Assembly (NCBI RefSeq): GCF_001632365.1
Contig: NW_024468564.1
Coordinates: 201,243-254,831 of the forward strand
Source: Laetiporus sulphureus 93-53
Taxonomy: Eukaryota; Basidiomycota; Agaricomycetes; Polyporales; Laetiporaceae
Reading direction: 5' to 3'
DNA: 53,589 nucleotides
Shown: piece after piece, positions 33,994-45,722 of the stretch
Layout: every line of letters starts with the position of its first letter
Position numbering within the stretch: the stretch's first letter is position 1
Notes under the pieces: model-generated
Seen by the model: only the letters and a program-made list of their open reading frames with translations
Told to the model about the DNA's origin: nothing
Database searches by the model: none
Translations under genes and position numbers: made by a program

Positions 33994-34200
33994 ACGCAGT
34001 ATCACCTGTTGTATCTTGTTCATTTAACGTTGTGGCCTCTTGTTGACTTCAATTTGCATAAATAGTTAGCCAGAAAATCGGAAATTCGTGATTGGTCGAC
34101 TCTGAGCGCTAAGTGTTCGGCTGAATCCGGAGACTGTCATGTTGTGCGCGTCGGCGAAACGACCTCCTCCTCCATCCTCGTCTAAGTCACTGTTTTCTCT

Positions 34201-35684
34201 ATGCTCGCTGCCAGGACGTCGGCTGCACGTCGTGCGTCGCGTATCGCGCGCAATTTCGCTACCGTTATTGACGCTGCCGGCGTGAAGGTCGCAGCGGTCG
34301 ACAATGGCGAAGCAACGTCCGCCGTGACCTTCCTGGTCAAGGCGGGAAGCAGATTCGAGAGCAAGCCGGGTGTCGCTCACGCGTTGAAAGGTTTTGCTTT
34401 CAAAGTACGTGTCAGAGGGCTTGTATTTCCCTGCAGCCGCTCAACGTAAACGCCGCTAGAGCACGGACAAACGTTCATTCCTGGGCACCATTCGTGAGGC
34501 GGAGTTGTATGGCGGCGTGTTGTCGACGAGCTTGACGAGGGAGCACTTGGCCGTCAGCGCGGAGTTCTTGCGCGGAGATGAGTGAGCCCAGATGCTCTGT
34601 GCGTGCGACACGCTTCTCAGATTCCCACAGGTCGTTCTTCGTGGACGTGCTCTCCTCCTTCCTCACCTCTGCCAAGTTCACCCGACACGAACTCGAAGAG
34701 TACGTCGCACCTCTATGCGAGGCCGAGTCGACGACGGCCTTCACGAACCCTGCCAATCGTGCACTCGACCTCGCGCATCTGCTTGCATTCCGCTCTGGTC
34801 TCGGCTCCTCGCCGTTCACGTCGCCCGGCACGCACGTCTCTGTCGACGACGTGCACGCGTACGCGAAATCTGTTTTCACGACTAGTAACATCGCCATACT
34901 CGGTTCTGGTATCGATGCGTCCGTCCTGGAGAAGCTCGTTGGACAGTCCCTCAGCGGTGCCCTCACAGCTTCCTCTGCACCGACCAGCAGCCCGAGCGCA
35001 TACTTCGGCGGCGAGACGCGCATCGAGGCCCATGGTGCCCCCGAGACGGTCTTCATTGGCTTCGGCACTTCTGGAGCGCCTGCAGCTGAGCTCGCAGTCC
35101 TGGCAGCACACCTTGACCCTGTGCCGTCCCTGAAGTGGGGCCAGAGCACTTCCCCTGTCGCCAGCGCCATTCCCGTAGGTGCATCTGTGAAGTCAGTGTA
35201 TCTTCCATACTCGGATGCCTCCTTGTTCGGTCTGCTTGTCCAGGCGGAGACTGCGGACGGGGTCAAGGCGGCAGGGAAGGCGGCGGTTGCAGCGCTCAAG
35301 GCGGCTGCAGATCTCAAGAGTGAGGAACTGCAGAAGGCTGTTGCGAAAGCTAAGTTCACGGCTGCAAGCTTCCTGGACAGTCGTGATGGTCTCATCTCCT
35401 CGATGGGTATCCACGTATGCACTCTTCCTTTCTTCCTCTGCAGTGGTTGACAGCCTGCTTTAGGCTCTCGGCTCGCCAGCTACACTCGATAGCACTCTCT
35501 CGAGCCTGGATAAGGTCGATGCTTCGGCGTACTCTAAGGTACGTTTTCGTATCACGTCATCCCACATTGGATGTCGGCTAACGATGTCTTTCAGGCTGCA
35601 TCTTCCCTCATCAAGGCCAAGCCCACGTATGTCGCGGTTGGTGACATCAAGACTCTGCCTTACGCGGATGAACTCGGGCTTTGA
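34201..35684 (+). CDS. QCR2: Ubiquinol-cytochrome c reductase core protein 2 (complex III)
   Basis: It starts MLAARTSAARRASRIARNFA, an Arg/Ala-rich mitochondrial presequence. M16-peptidase-fold features follow: VTFLVKAGSRFESKPGVAHALKGFAF, EAELYGGVLSTSLTREHL and FTRHELEEY. The zinc motif HxxEH is absent (AHALKGF instead), as expected for the non-catalytic core 2 subunit and not for a processing peptidase. The second half repeats the fold (SVYLPYSDASLFGLLVQAE). It ends AVGDIKTLPYADELGL, TGA 35682. At least three introns (near 34404, 34582 and two in the last 300 bp) have standard borders. It acts in the inner mitochondrial membrane, matrix side. Confidence 0.9.
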
Positions 35685-36143
35685 GCATCAAAAATAGACA
35701 GAGCGTTATGACAACTTGCAGACATTTCTAATTGAGGCCTGGAGGGCATGTTCTCGTCGATGGAACAACCCGACCATCTTCATTTTTTGAGTTGGCTAAG
35801 GCTTCAGGACTGATTGCGAGAATGCTGCCATCAAGAACACACCTACGCATCTTCACAGACGAGTGGTCTTTATCAGTGACAGACGAGTTGCTTCAGGTAA
35901 TATACAAATGATCTAAGCGGAAGCAAGGAATATACAAGAACAGAAACGAGAATAATAGCGATTACAGAAGAATTACATAGCAGAGAAAAGCGAGTACGTG
36001 TGAGAAGAGGCGAGGCACATAAATGTGAGCAACCAAAGAAAGCAAACATAACAAAAGCTGAGGATGACAACGGACTGGTCATTTTTTTCTGCAACACGTC
36101 AACACCACTGTGGAACCGGTTCCCAAACGGCGGCCGCATCTGT

Positions 36144-39100
36144 TCATCTCGTGTCATCTGAGATGATGTTGCCAATGCTGAGAGGATTCTTCTTCCCTCC
36201 GGCAGTGCTTCTATCGCCGGATTGAGGGGGAGGCGAAACTTGGCTCCCGCGGAGCGGCGCAAGCTGGATCCTATGCACGTCTCGCCCGCCGGTGGCGCTA
36301 CCAGCATAAGACCCATAGGCGTCGTTTTGCATCATCACGCCTTGTCCGCCTACCGCCCATGAATTTGTGTTTTGCGCGTAGCCCCACGAACCATCTGCGC
36401 TTGTGGGATTCGTTCCGCTGGAGCTTGCCTGAGCACTCGTGCCGCCACTCACAGCGCTCGATAGACTCCCACCACCACCGCCACTGCCAGGCACCGGCGG
36501 ATAGGTGCTATATCCTGATTGATGCTGGTGAGGCGGCGTGCTAAGCTGATACTGCCCACGCGATCCCGTCTGGCTCGCGCTGGACGCCTGGCTCTGACTG
36601 CTCTGTTGATGAGCCTGCGTGGAATGCCCGTATTGCGCGTAGGGAGAGGGAGGCGGAGGCGCGTAATGGTGATGAGTTGCCGCACTAGGCGCGGAGACCG
36701 GCGGCGGAGCAGAACCGTATCCAGCCGGAGTGTAGCCTCGAGAGCTCACCGAAGCAGTCTGGACGGGGGCACTGGCGCTGCTGTTCTGCGAGCGGGTGTC
36801 TGCAGCGTGGCCAGTGTGGCTTGGAGCGGGATGGTTGCTATAATCATAAGAGACGCTTGGAGCAGACGTTGGCGGCGAAGGCGGCGCCGATGCTGCGCCG
36901 TACCCAGGATGGTGATATACATGGTGCGAATGGTGGCTAGGCGGTGGGGGCGGAAGTACCTGATGCTGCGGTTGGACCTGGTGCTGTGACTGGTGCTGCG
37001 CCGGCGGTTGCTGATGGTGAGGCGGTGGGGCGTGCTCGTAATAGGCGTATGGCTGCGGTGCGTATGCGGGATATTCCCCGTAGCGAGGCGGCGGTGGTGC
37101 GTGGTGCGCGTGCGGGTGGTGTGATGGCGGGGGCGGCACGCCATAGGGCTGATGGTGCGCGTACGGATCATACCATGGTTGGCCGGGCGCAGACGCCGGT
37201 GGGTACGAGTATGGATGGTGCTGAGAGACCGGCGGCGGGGGCGGGACGTGCGCGTATGGATGCGGCGGGGGCGGCGCTGAGTAATGATGCACGGGCGGTG
37301 GCGGCGCGTGTTGGGCGTGGTGCTCCGCGTAGGGATAGGAGGCGGGCACAGACCCTGGGGCGGGCGGAGGCGCGGACAACTGAGCAGGAGCTGGAGCGTA
37401 TCGCTGCTCATACGAAGGCGGCGGGGGAGCAGAGTGAGGGGCAGGTGCAGAAGCGTAATGATGTTCTCCAGGACTAGTGGGAGGCGGGGCTGGCTGGGCG
37501 ACGGGAGGAGGCGGAGCAGTCAGCGCAGGGTCGATGGGACCCCACCCTGCGCTGGAAGGGCCCGCGCTGACGGGGCTCGTCTGAGTGCCGTCCGTATACC
37601 CTCCGCTCATACTGCCGCTTGCACTTGCACCTGTGTTGACCGTCATACTACTATCGTCCGCTCTTATGCGCTTCGTGCCCCTCTCGCTCGTGCTGTCCCG
37701 CCTGTTACTGCTGCTCCCGCTATCTCTTCGTCCTGACATTCTCCGGGGCTCCTCTCTCGGGCTGTCCTTTTCACTTTCGGCGACTCTTGATCTCTCAGCG
37801 TGAGGAGACTCGGTCAAGTGTGGACCGTCAAGAATCCTGTGGCTACCCTCATCCTGACCCCGTTCCTCGTCAGCTTCCGAGTCATCCAGGCGCACTGGTA
37901 CCGGACCAAATGCGCCACTTTGCGGGGGTCCTGGAATTGGTATCGGAATGGGTGTGGGCGCTTCATTGCCCGGAAGGGGGCGCTTGCGTACGCGGATGTC
38001 CTTGCGGATGCGAATCTTGATTCCCTGATCAGCCAACGAGCACGATAGAGGCGTCGATTCTGTTTGAACGCGCGAGATATCGATGAGATTCAGGTTGCGT
38101 CGGGACACGACGCTGCGACTTACCTTCCATTCCGGGGAACTTCTTTGCTGTATACACGTAGAACGGAGCCGAGAAGATTGACTTGCAGTGGTATACGCTC
38201 GACCTGTTTCATTCCATGTGAGTCTATCTGGAACAAGATATGCAGACCTGCAAGTACGCGTGTTGCCTGGCAGGCATACCCATGTATGTCGCACACAGCG
38301 TACGCGTCAAACGGTGGGTATCCTGTACATTGGCCATCATGAGCCAAGAATGGGACTGAGCGAATGACCCAGTAGCCACTACATAGACCCCCACCATTGT
38401 GGGAATGGAGCACAGAAGGTCCGAGTACCCGGTAACGACAGAGATATGATCGCAGATCTAGCATCCGAAGATTGAACATCACGAGCTGTGTGTGCAGTGA
38501 GTGTTGCTCAGCCTCTCTCAGCAACGTTGCAGACATCGACTGGGTAAAGATAAAGCAAGAGATGCACCCGCCAAGTCTGATGCACAGATCCCCGCTAGAT
38601 CTGCCATGACCCAACAAAACGGACGCAAGTCGGATCCCAGATCTACGCCACATCGTATGCACGCGTCTCTCTCCAGATCGAGACCTATGGGACACTCACC
38701 CTACCACTTCGAACAGGCTCAGCTTCAGTCGGTAACTCCCCTCTGTCCGCACGCTTAGATCAGGGAAGACAAAGAACCCCGCATCTGCTCCGCCAGCTTC
38801 GGTATCCTTGAGGTGATATAAAGAAGACACGACGGAGCCAGTTGTGCATCGTGTCTTGCCGTCCTATTCATTCAAAAGCGCATATATGCGGATGATTGAT
38901 ATAGTTCGGCGATGAATAGAAAATAGGGCGAGTTTTGTGTCAGGCGGGGAACGTCACGAAGCAACAAACATACCTTGAGCCAATGTAGTTCCACATCCTC
39001 GTCCGGTTTTGCAAGAGTCGCGAACATAAAATAGTACGGATTTTGTAGAAAACTTTGTGATGCCAGTGATGCGGCAACATCTGCAGTTGTGGAAGGTCAT

Positions 39101-39483
39101 AGAAGGCCATGGAATGCGCTCAGTCCAGCAATGCGTAAATGTACAAAATAGTCGCTTACCTGGTGAGTCCGCGCGCGAATCATTGGAATGCCTTCGCTGA
39201 GATGGATCGATCACTCGGAGCTGAACAATTGGGGGAGGGTCGATGGGCCGTCGATCGGCTAAACGAAATGATCGTCAGGATTGCCCATCTCATGCTATCG
39301 GTAGAGTGGAAGTGTGGTATAGTAACGAATGATGATTTTGATAACGTGGTGGGATGGAAAGAATGGGCATGAGAGGAATAAACCTTTACCGCCTACGCCA
39401 CACATGCGTGCCTGTTTGGGTTCCTGGCGAACCGTTAATTCGTACTCTCTTGAATGGTTTCGGGCCACGTTGTAGAGCAACAT
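36144..39483 (-). CDS. Velvet-domain regulator with long Pro/His/Tyr-rich C-terminus
   Basis: Six exons (39483-39390, 39258-39160, 39080-38974, 38863-38700, 38203-38124, 38059-36144) join in phase to 819 codons. The velvet domain fills the first about 190 residues: SREYELTVRQEPKQARMCGVG, ADRRPIDPPPIVQLRVID, SFLQNPYYFMFATL, DLSVRTEGSYRLKLSLFEV, YVYTAKKFPGMEESTPLS and LADQGIKIRIRKDIRVRKR. This is the NF-kB-like DNA-binding and dimerisation fold of VeA/VelB/VosA proteins, which control development and secondary metabolism. About 600 residues of Pro, His, Tyr, Ser and Gln-rich low complexity follow, with a basic SERGTKRIRADD stretch (possible nuclear signal), ending NPLSIGNIISDDTR. Assignment to VeA, VosA or VelB is not possible by eye. 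Confidence 0.88.
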
Positions 39484-40279
39484 TCAAGAATCCGGAAGCA
39501 TCCCAAGAACGTTAAACGAGGGTAGATGGGCGAAGAATAGGGTATATAACCGAGGAGAAAGTAGCAATCAGTCAGCATTTGATCAGAGCATCGAGAACAT
39601 GAGCAAAGTGGCGAAGAGACAACACGGGGCGAAGAAGACACGCGAGAGACTCAGAGATCTCTGGAACAAATGAAGAGGAAAGACTCGAACGCTGCCCCAG
39701 TCGACGCGTTACTTACAATCGCTCTCTCTCATACGTCGAGTGCACTGGTAGCTGCGCATGAATGAACTGCTGTTCTTCCTCCATTACTTTCGTGGGCTGG
39801 GCAGCGTCGTGGAAGAAAATCAGAGAGAGAGAGACGGGCTTGTGTCGTCGAGCAGGCAGCCGGGCACCGTCAGGGAGAACGTGCAGGTCGAGAGAGCCGA
39901 GGGCCTCTCATTTAGCGCACACTTCAATAGCCCGTGCACCGTTTTGGATAACTTTCCCACCCCTCACTGGCCGGAACCAATGAATGGGCCCCCCGCTTCC
40001 CGGGTCGATCGCCGATCGGCTGTATCCGAGTCCGTGGGCACCCGCCGTGGTCCCGGTTTCCCTCGAATCTCCCGTTTACTCCACGCGAGCTAATTAATGT
40101 AGGCCACCGCATGTATCGCCTCAGCTATTCACTTTCAAGTAGTCTACTCTACATTCTGATCTTCTGGAGATCTCGACCGCGCAGCCCTAAAACAGCACTT
40201 CATGCATCGTGTTTGAAACTTTCTCCGCGTCTTGGATTCCGTAAGGGCGCACATCACGGCAACTGTCATCTAGACTACC
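39484..40279. other. Upstream region of the velvet gene; no gene recognised
   Basis: It contains the presumed promoter and 5' leader of the velvet gene. The plus-strand frame 39758-40093 has no recognisable motif. Confidence 0.5.
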
Positions 40280-40431
40280 GCACGGTAGTAGTTTTCTCAC
40301 TGCATGGCCTCTGGCAGGACAATTTTACGAATTATGGCGATCTTCGCACGGCGTCTCTGGCCAGTCGTGTACTGCTCCAGCACCGATGTCAATCTTTTTT
40401 GGCCCGCATCATGAGCTCAATAACGAGCTAG
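40280..40431 (+). pseudogene. Possible RNase T2 relic
   Basis: The plus strand encodes VVVFSLHGLWQDNFTNYGDLRT. It resembles the first catalytic block of RNase T2 enzymes (W-T-I-HGLWPDN...YCD), including the catalytic His. The family's conserved Pro after HGLW is Gln here, and I find no convincing second catalytic block (EHEWNKHGTC) downstream. It is either a remnant or a chance match. Confidence 0.25.
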
Positions 40432-43072
40432 TGGTAAGTACCTGAACTCCCGGCCTATGCCAATGCCCGTAATCATTTGTATCCAGGGCACCATGCAGGA
40501 TCAGAAGCCTGCCAGCATCTTGCGGCGAGCCGCTGCAGCTCTTCTATTACACGTTCGCTATTTGCATCCGGACCTTCTATTCATCGTACAGCCTCGTTGG
40601 CAAATGGGTCGTTTTTCAAACACGATTCTCCACGGAGCTGAAGCCCTTTGCGGGGAAGTCGTACCAAGTCGTCGGGTGCCGCTGGTCAGGCCAACGGTGG
40701 GATAGGCTGCGCTGTCGCGCCAAAGTTTCAACATTCTGCCACAATAAATGAACGTGTTGTCTTCATTGAGTAAATCTATGCTTAGATGACGAATTTGATC
40801 TTCAGTGTTTTGAAGAGCGGTACTTTCTCATTTCAAGGATATCTGTGTGCCGCACACGCCCCTACCGTGACAAAATCAAAAGCAGTCGTTCATTTACTAG
40901 ACTGGACGACACATCTTTGCCGAGCTTATGGGTTGAGCTTTGTCATTTGGGACGTTTCGTGCAGTGAGTTCTCTCGCACTCCTGGAAGAAACGGCGCGAG
41001 GTATTTAGTGACTTCGCGAGGTTCATGCCATCCTGCTTGACTTCTCGCGAGGGTCGGACGGCCTCCGGCCATTCTGGATGTGGCCAGTCGGGTTCTGCAA
41101 GTATTCATTCATTACATGATAACGTAATGGAGTATGGTGCCACTTGAGCAATGCTGCCATTGCCGTAAACCAATTTTGCTCCGGTGCGTGCTTTTGCCTA
41201 TTTCCATCGTGTCTATTCTCAGCAGACGTATTGACCGAAAGGGCAGCGCATATACCCGTGTGAGGCTACACCACACTCGTGCCTGTAGGTATGCGGATGA
41301 TCTGTTGAAGAGACACGACGGATCTCGCGTACATCCCGAGATGGTTCACAGGCGTACGTGCGATGATTTCTCAAAAAGTTGCGACATGCAGTTCTGATCT
41401 CAATGAATCCGGCAACTTGTATTCCTCAACCCCAGCATGCGTCTCGACCGGAAGCTTCAATGACAGGAAGGGTCTCGGCTAGTGCGAACCTACCCGCTCC
41501 GTCAAGGTTCATCGCCGTTGACCCGGCCCTGCGTGGTATCGTAGTGGATACAGAGCGAAAGTATGTCATCAACTTGCGACCCGGACCTGGGCCTCGGTGC
41601 CCATTCATTCATCTCCATTGGTACGTGTTCACATTCTGTTGGTTGCTGAGTTGTCATACGTAAATCTCATTGTCATACTTCCGCCATGCGACACCCCCAA
41701 TCGAGCGCATCTCGTCACACCTCTGCTCTTCTTCAGAGTCTGGAACGCGCCCATAGGCAAGTAAATGAGACTAATTCAGGCTCGACTGTCGCCAAGCGAT
41801 CACACGGTAAGGATATCTGGTGCCAGTTCCTGGGATCGTGTTGCCTTGCGGAGATGAATAGCATCGCTCTAACGCCCGAGGACCCTGACCCGGGAGCCGC
41901 TTATGGACGGAGCCAGCTTCCCGCCCCGAATCGCTGGCAATGCTACATTTAATACGGCTCCCTGCCAGTCTGGACTAATCGCCTCGTTGACAGGGGCCGC
42001 AAAGAGTCCGGCGCCGCATAATACGCTGTGTTGATGCAAAGTTATCCCGTTGTTACTATAGCCGCCGCTCCACAACTTGCCGTAATTCGCAAGATATTAG
42101 AAACCCTGCGGGCGGAATAAGATGGTCAACTGAGCCCACACATCTCAAATATTGCTCGAAGGTCGCCACAGTCACTACAGGCTGCGTCTACATCTGGTGA
42201 TTTTCACTTGCCAACTGTTTGACATTTGAAACTTAGTTTCATCAGCGTTCTTTTTTGACTGATTTGAAGTGCACATGCCAATAAATGCGCAACAAAACCC
42301 GGAGAAACGTCTAAAATGAGTAGTAGGTCGCGGGACTTTCTCGAGCTTGCAATCTTTTTTTGGTGATGGCAAGGCAATAAAAGCATGATGAGGCAGATTT
42401 GAGTTTTCCTTGCGTTGCACGTGTTTTCGGAAGCATCCTGTTCGGAAGTACGCCGTACATCTCATCTCATACTCCAGTCACAAACCATGCATATGGCATA
42501 TCCATTGTCATTGGGCATGCATGAACCCACCTTGGTCTAGGCTGCGAGGACAAGCTGTCGCAACCGAGCTCATGCTTGACACATATTCTCAACTTGTCGA
42601 GGATTTATCTCACCAAAGAATAGAGAAAATATACAAATAAGCCTTCTAACCTCGATGATAATGTTGCTTGCTCTTCATATCATGAGCTGAAAGGCACGCC
42701 TTCACTTCTTCTTCCGTGACTGTGCGCCACCGACGCGTGACGAGACGCGTCTGAGCGCGTCGAATCATTCACACCATCACCATCACCATCAGCCTGTTCC
42801 CTCCCCCCTCGCCCCCATGCACAAAATCACGAACTAATCTGCTAAATGCGCGTGAAAGGTCCTCAATCACATCAACCGCTGAAAATTCGCGCGCTTTCAA
42901 AACGGCAACCATGTTGTAATCTCTGTCCGGTATTACAGAGGCACTAATGAATTTCTATTGTCATGCAACCCCGCTGATTTATGACCAATTCGTATCTTCT
43001 CATGATGCCCAAACAATTGGCGACATGTATCCAGGAACATTCGATGACTATATGCGCGGAGTTTGTGCAAGC
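40432..43072. other. No gene recognised
   Basis: A long stretch with only short frames on both strands. A short CACCAT repeat occurs near 42770. No RNA gene or domain is identified. Confidence 0.5.
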
Positions 43073-45418
43073 TCAATCACAAAACTCGATGGCTACGCGA
43101 GTGAGAATCTCAGTCACCCTCGCGATGCTATCCACTGTTGCCCACTCCTCCGACGAATGCGCCCCTCCTCCTTGCACACCAAACAGAAGCGAAGGGATAC
43201 CATTGTCCGCCAAAAGTGCGCTGTCTGCCCAGAACGATGCGCCAGCAAGTTTCACCTCTTCCCCCAAGACCTCGCGTGCATGTCTAGCAACCAAGTTCGC
43301 AAATGGATGTCCCTTCTCGATCTCGAACGGTGGTCTGAAAATTCCCATGTGAAGCTCAGACTTGAAGTCGGGCGCCTCTCGCGCGAGCTTGTCGAGAAGA
43401 GCATGTAGTTCCAGCTCCACTAACTGCGGCGTCTCGCCAGGTACCGTTCTCCGCTCGACAGATACCGTGCATCGCGCCGGATAGGACGACAACTCTTCTC
43501 CGCCTTTGATGAGACTGCAGTGTACTGTGCCCGTTCCCAGAATAAGATGCCTCGCTGCACCCTCTACTCGGCTTGCCAGTAGGTCCTCACCATATTTTTC
43601 AAAGGCAACGAGGAAGTCGCCCGCTTTGGCGATTGCATCTACAGCGAGGTCTGGACGCGACCCATGGCCAGCTTTACCGATGATGTCTACGTTCGCCCAA
43701 ACGAAGCCCTTGTGGCACAGCTGTAGCTCAAGACTCGTCGGCTCGCTGACGACGGCGGCATCTGCGCGCCAGCCAGCTGCAAGCAGCTCCTCTATGCCGA
43801 GACTCATATTCTCCTCGTCAGCAACAAGAGCAAGGATAATATCGCCCTTCAACTGCTGCGTCTCGCGCGCTTGATAGGCAGCAATGAGCGAGGCTGCGAC
43901 CCCTGCTTTCATGTCGAACGATCCCCGACCGTGCACGGCACCGTCCTTGATCTCGCCACTCAGCGGATTCCCGAGATATCCGGCCGTTGTCACCGTATCG
44001 ATGTGCCCGTTGAACATCAGCGCCTTGCCTCCCCCACTCCCTCTTGCCACGCCCACGACGCTTGGACGACCAGGACGGGATTCTAGCCTGTGTACCTCGA
44101 ATTCGTGATGCATGAGCCAGCCCATGAGGTATTCGGCGATGATTGCTTCGCCCGTTCCAGCGTGCCTGCTCAAATCTGGGTTCGACGAGTCGATGCCAGT
44201 GAGGATTTGGGTGAGCGCAATTGGATCCGTCGTCGTAGTGTCAAGAGGAAGAGCGTAGTCGTGCGGACCCTCGGTGGCAAGAAGGGCAACGACGCTGTCA
44301 TCGTGCAGTATGTCCACTTCGGACTGAGCAGCTAGGAGACGCAGGGCAGCCAATGGTGCGGCACCGCACGGGCCGACGTCGACACCCGCCGCGTGCAGCT
44401 CTTGCACTGCTCGATGGACCTCGATGTCCGGCACGGATACGCATACGTCAACGCCTTCCCGGAGAATTGGCCACGCAAGCGAAGAAACCGTCCCGCAGTG
44501 AAGACCCGCCATGATCGTGGAGGCCGTATCAATCTCAGCAGGAGCGGATGCGCTAGAAGCACAATTCAGGAGGCCTTTCTTGAGACATGCTGCTGTGTCT
44601 GGTTCAACCGTCACGATTCTCGTGTTGCCGCCGCAGCCCATCCGCTTTGCATAAGTGACCACAGCCTGTGCCAGCGATCCGACGCCGACTGGAACGATCA
44701 CGATGTCCGCGTGCTTGCCTCCCGTTGACGCGAGTACTTGCCTCTCAAGCTCTACCATCAAGGTCGTGTACCCCTCTACGATCCACTAGTATGGTATGGA
44801 TAAGTGCACGACTCATTGCTCCCGATTCAGACTTGCCTTTGGGATCTCCTCGTAGCCTTTGAATGCTGTGTCCTCGACCAAGATTCCTCCCTCCACATCT
44901 TTGGAGGCTATGCTGGCCTCCTGCACTGCTGCATCGTAGTCTCCAGGCGTTTCGACTATTTCCGCGCCCTCTCCTGCGATAAGCACCTTGGTGGTACTGA
45001 GCATACCTCGAGGAACGAAGATCTTGCAGCCTATTCCCAGCAGCCTCGCCATCCTCGCCACGGCTCGACCATGGTTGCCCTGCGTCGCAGCAAACAACGC
45101 GATGCCCTTCCCTTTCACTTCTCTGGCGAGGTCCTCAATGTACGGACCGACGTCAAGTTTGAGGTACCGTTTTATCGCGCAGTAGGCCGCCCATGACGCG
45201 CCGAGGATCTTGAACGCAGGTAATCCCAATCGCGAGGATTCGTCCTTCAAGAATAGCCGCTTGACGTGCAGGTCGTGTGCAATGGACGGAAGCTCGATCA
45301 ATGGAGTCGCGCCGTAACCCGGTAGACTTTGATGGAAAGCGAGCACGTCAGAACCTGGCAACAGGGAAGATGGCGTCGCGTATTCGAGAGCGCGACGGTT
45401 ATGATAGATGCGAGCCAT
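43073..45418 (-). CDS. Fused diaminopropionate ammonia-lyase (PLP) and M20 metallohydrolase
   Basis: Exon 1 (44837-45418, 194 codons) and exon 2 (43073-44785) join through a 51-nt GC-AG intron (44786-44836) to 764 residues. The first about 370 residues are a fold-type II PLP enzyme of the DpaL type: SSRLGLPAFKILG with the Schiff-base Lys near residue 70, TQGNHGRAVARMARLLG, and the phosphate loop PVGVGSLAQ. DpaL enzymes cleave 2,3-diaminopropionate to pyruvate and ammonia. Residues from about 380 are an M20 peptidase/deacetylase: GHIDT (His near 455), GRGSFDMKAG (Asp about 485), DEEN (518-519), SEPTS (Glu about 542) and GGGAHSSEE (His about 737), so all metal ligands are present. No targeting signal is obvious. 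In E. coli ygeX (DpaL) and ygeY (M20) are adjacent, which supports a real functional pairing. Confidence 0.87.
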
Positions 45419-45722
45419 GATTCCAGCACGCTGTGAGTTGTGCCTCCTCTATCAAGCATCATGCCTCAAGATACATGGCCAGATGACGGGCCGACGGCCT
45501 AAAAGTTGGCTCGCCACTCGCCATTACAACTGAGGATGGGCGCCTAGCAGCACGTGCTCAGAATAAACCTCGTTTCGGGGTTGGCTATCGGCAACTTACC
45601 CCGTCGCTAAGTCCAAAAGGAGGTTAGCTTAATTGACATCACCGGCCGTGGCCTGACGCGTCCGGCGTGCGCCCACTCCTTTTACTCTCAACCCCCTTTC
45701 ACTCTCAACCACCACCACCACC
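45419..45722. promoter_or_regulatory. Divergent promoter region of the lyase-hydrolase fusion and the acyl-CoA synthetase
   Basis: Only 304 bp separate the two divergent start codons, so both promoters must lie here or overlap. A palindromic AGCACGTGCT (near 45550) contains a CACGTG core. No TATA box is evident. The plus-strand leader just before the ATG is a CACCAC repeat. Confidence 0.5.

Noticed and set aside
34475..35422. Long minus-strand open frame (315 codons)
   Set aside because: It is antisense to QCR2, whose plus-strand product is clearly conserved; the minus frame is Ala/Ser/Arg-rich with no domain and arises from GC-rich codon use.
36519..37803. Long plus-strand and alternative minus-strand Arg/Ala/Val-rich frames
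   Set aside because: They are shadows of the Pro/His/Tyr-rich low-complexity exon of the velvet gene.
38120..38695. 191-codon minus-strand frame
   Set aside because: It reads through introns and exon 5 of the velvet gene; the spliced model joins in phase and reproduces conserved velvet motifs.
42765..42795. CACCAT short tandem repeats
   Set aside because: Simple microsatellite without spacers; not a CRISPR array, which would not be expected in a fungus.
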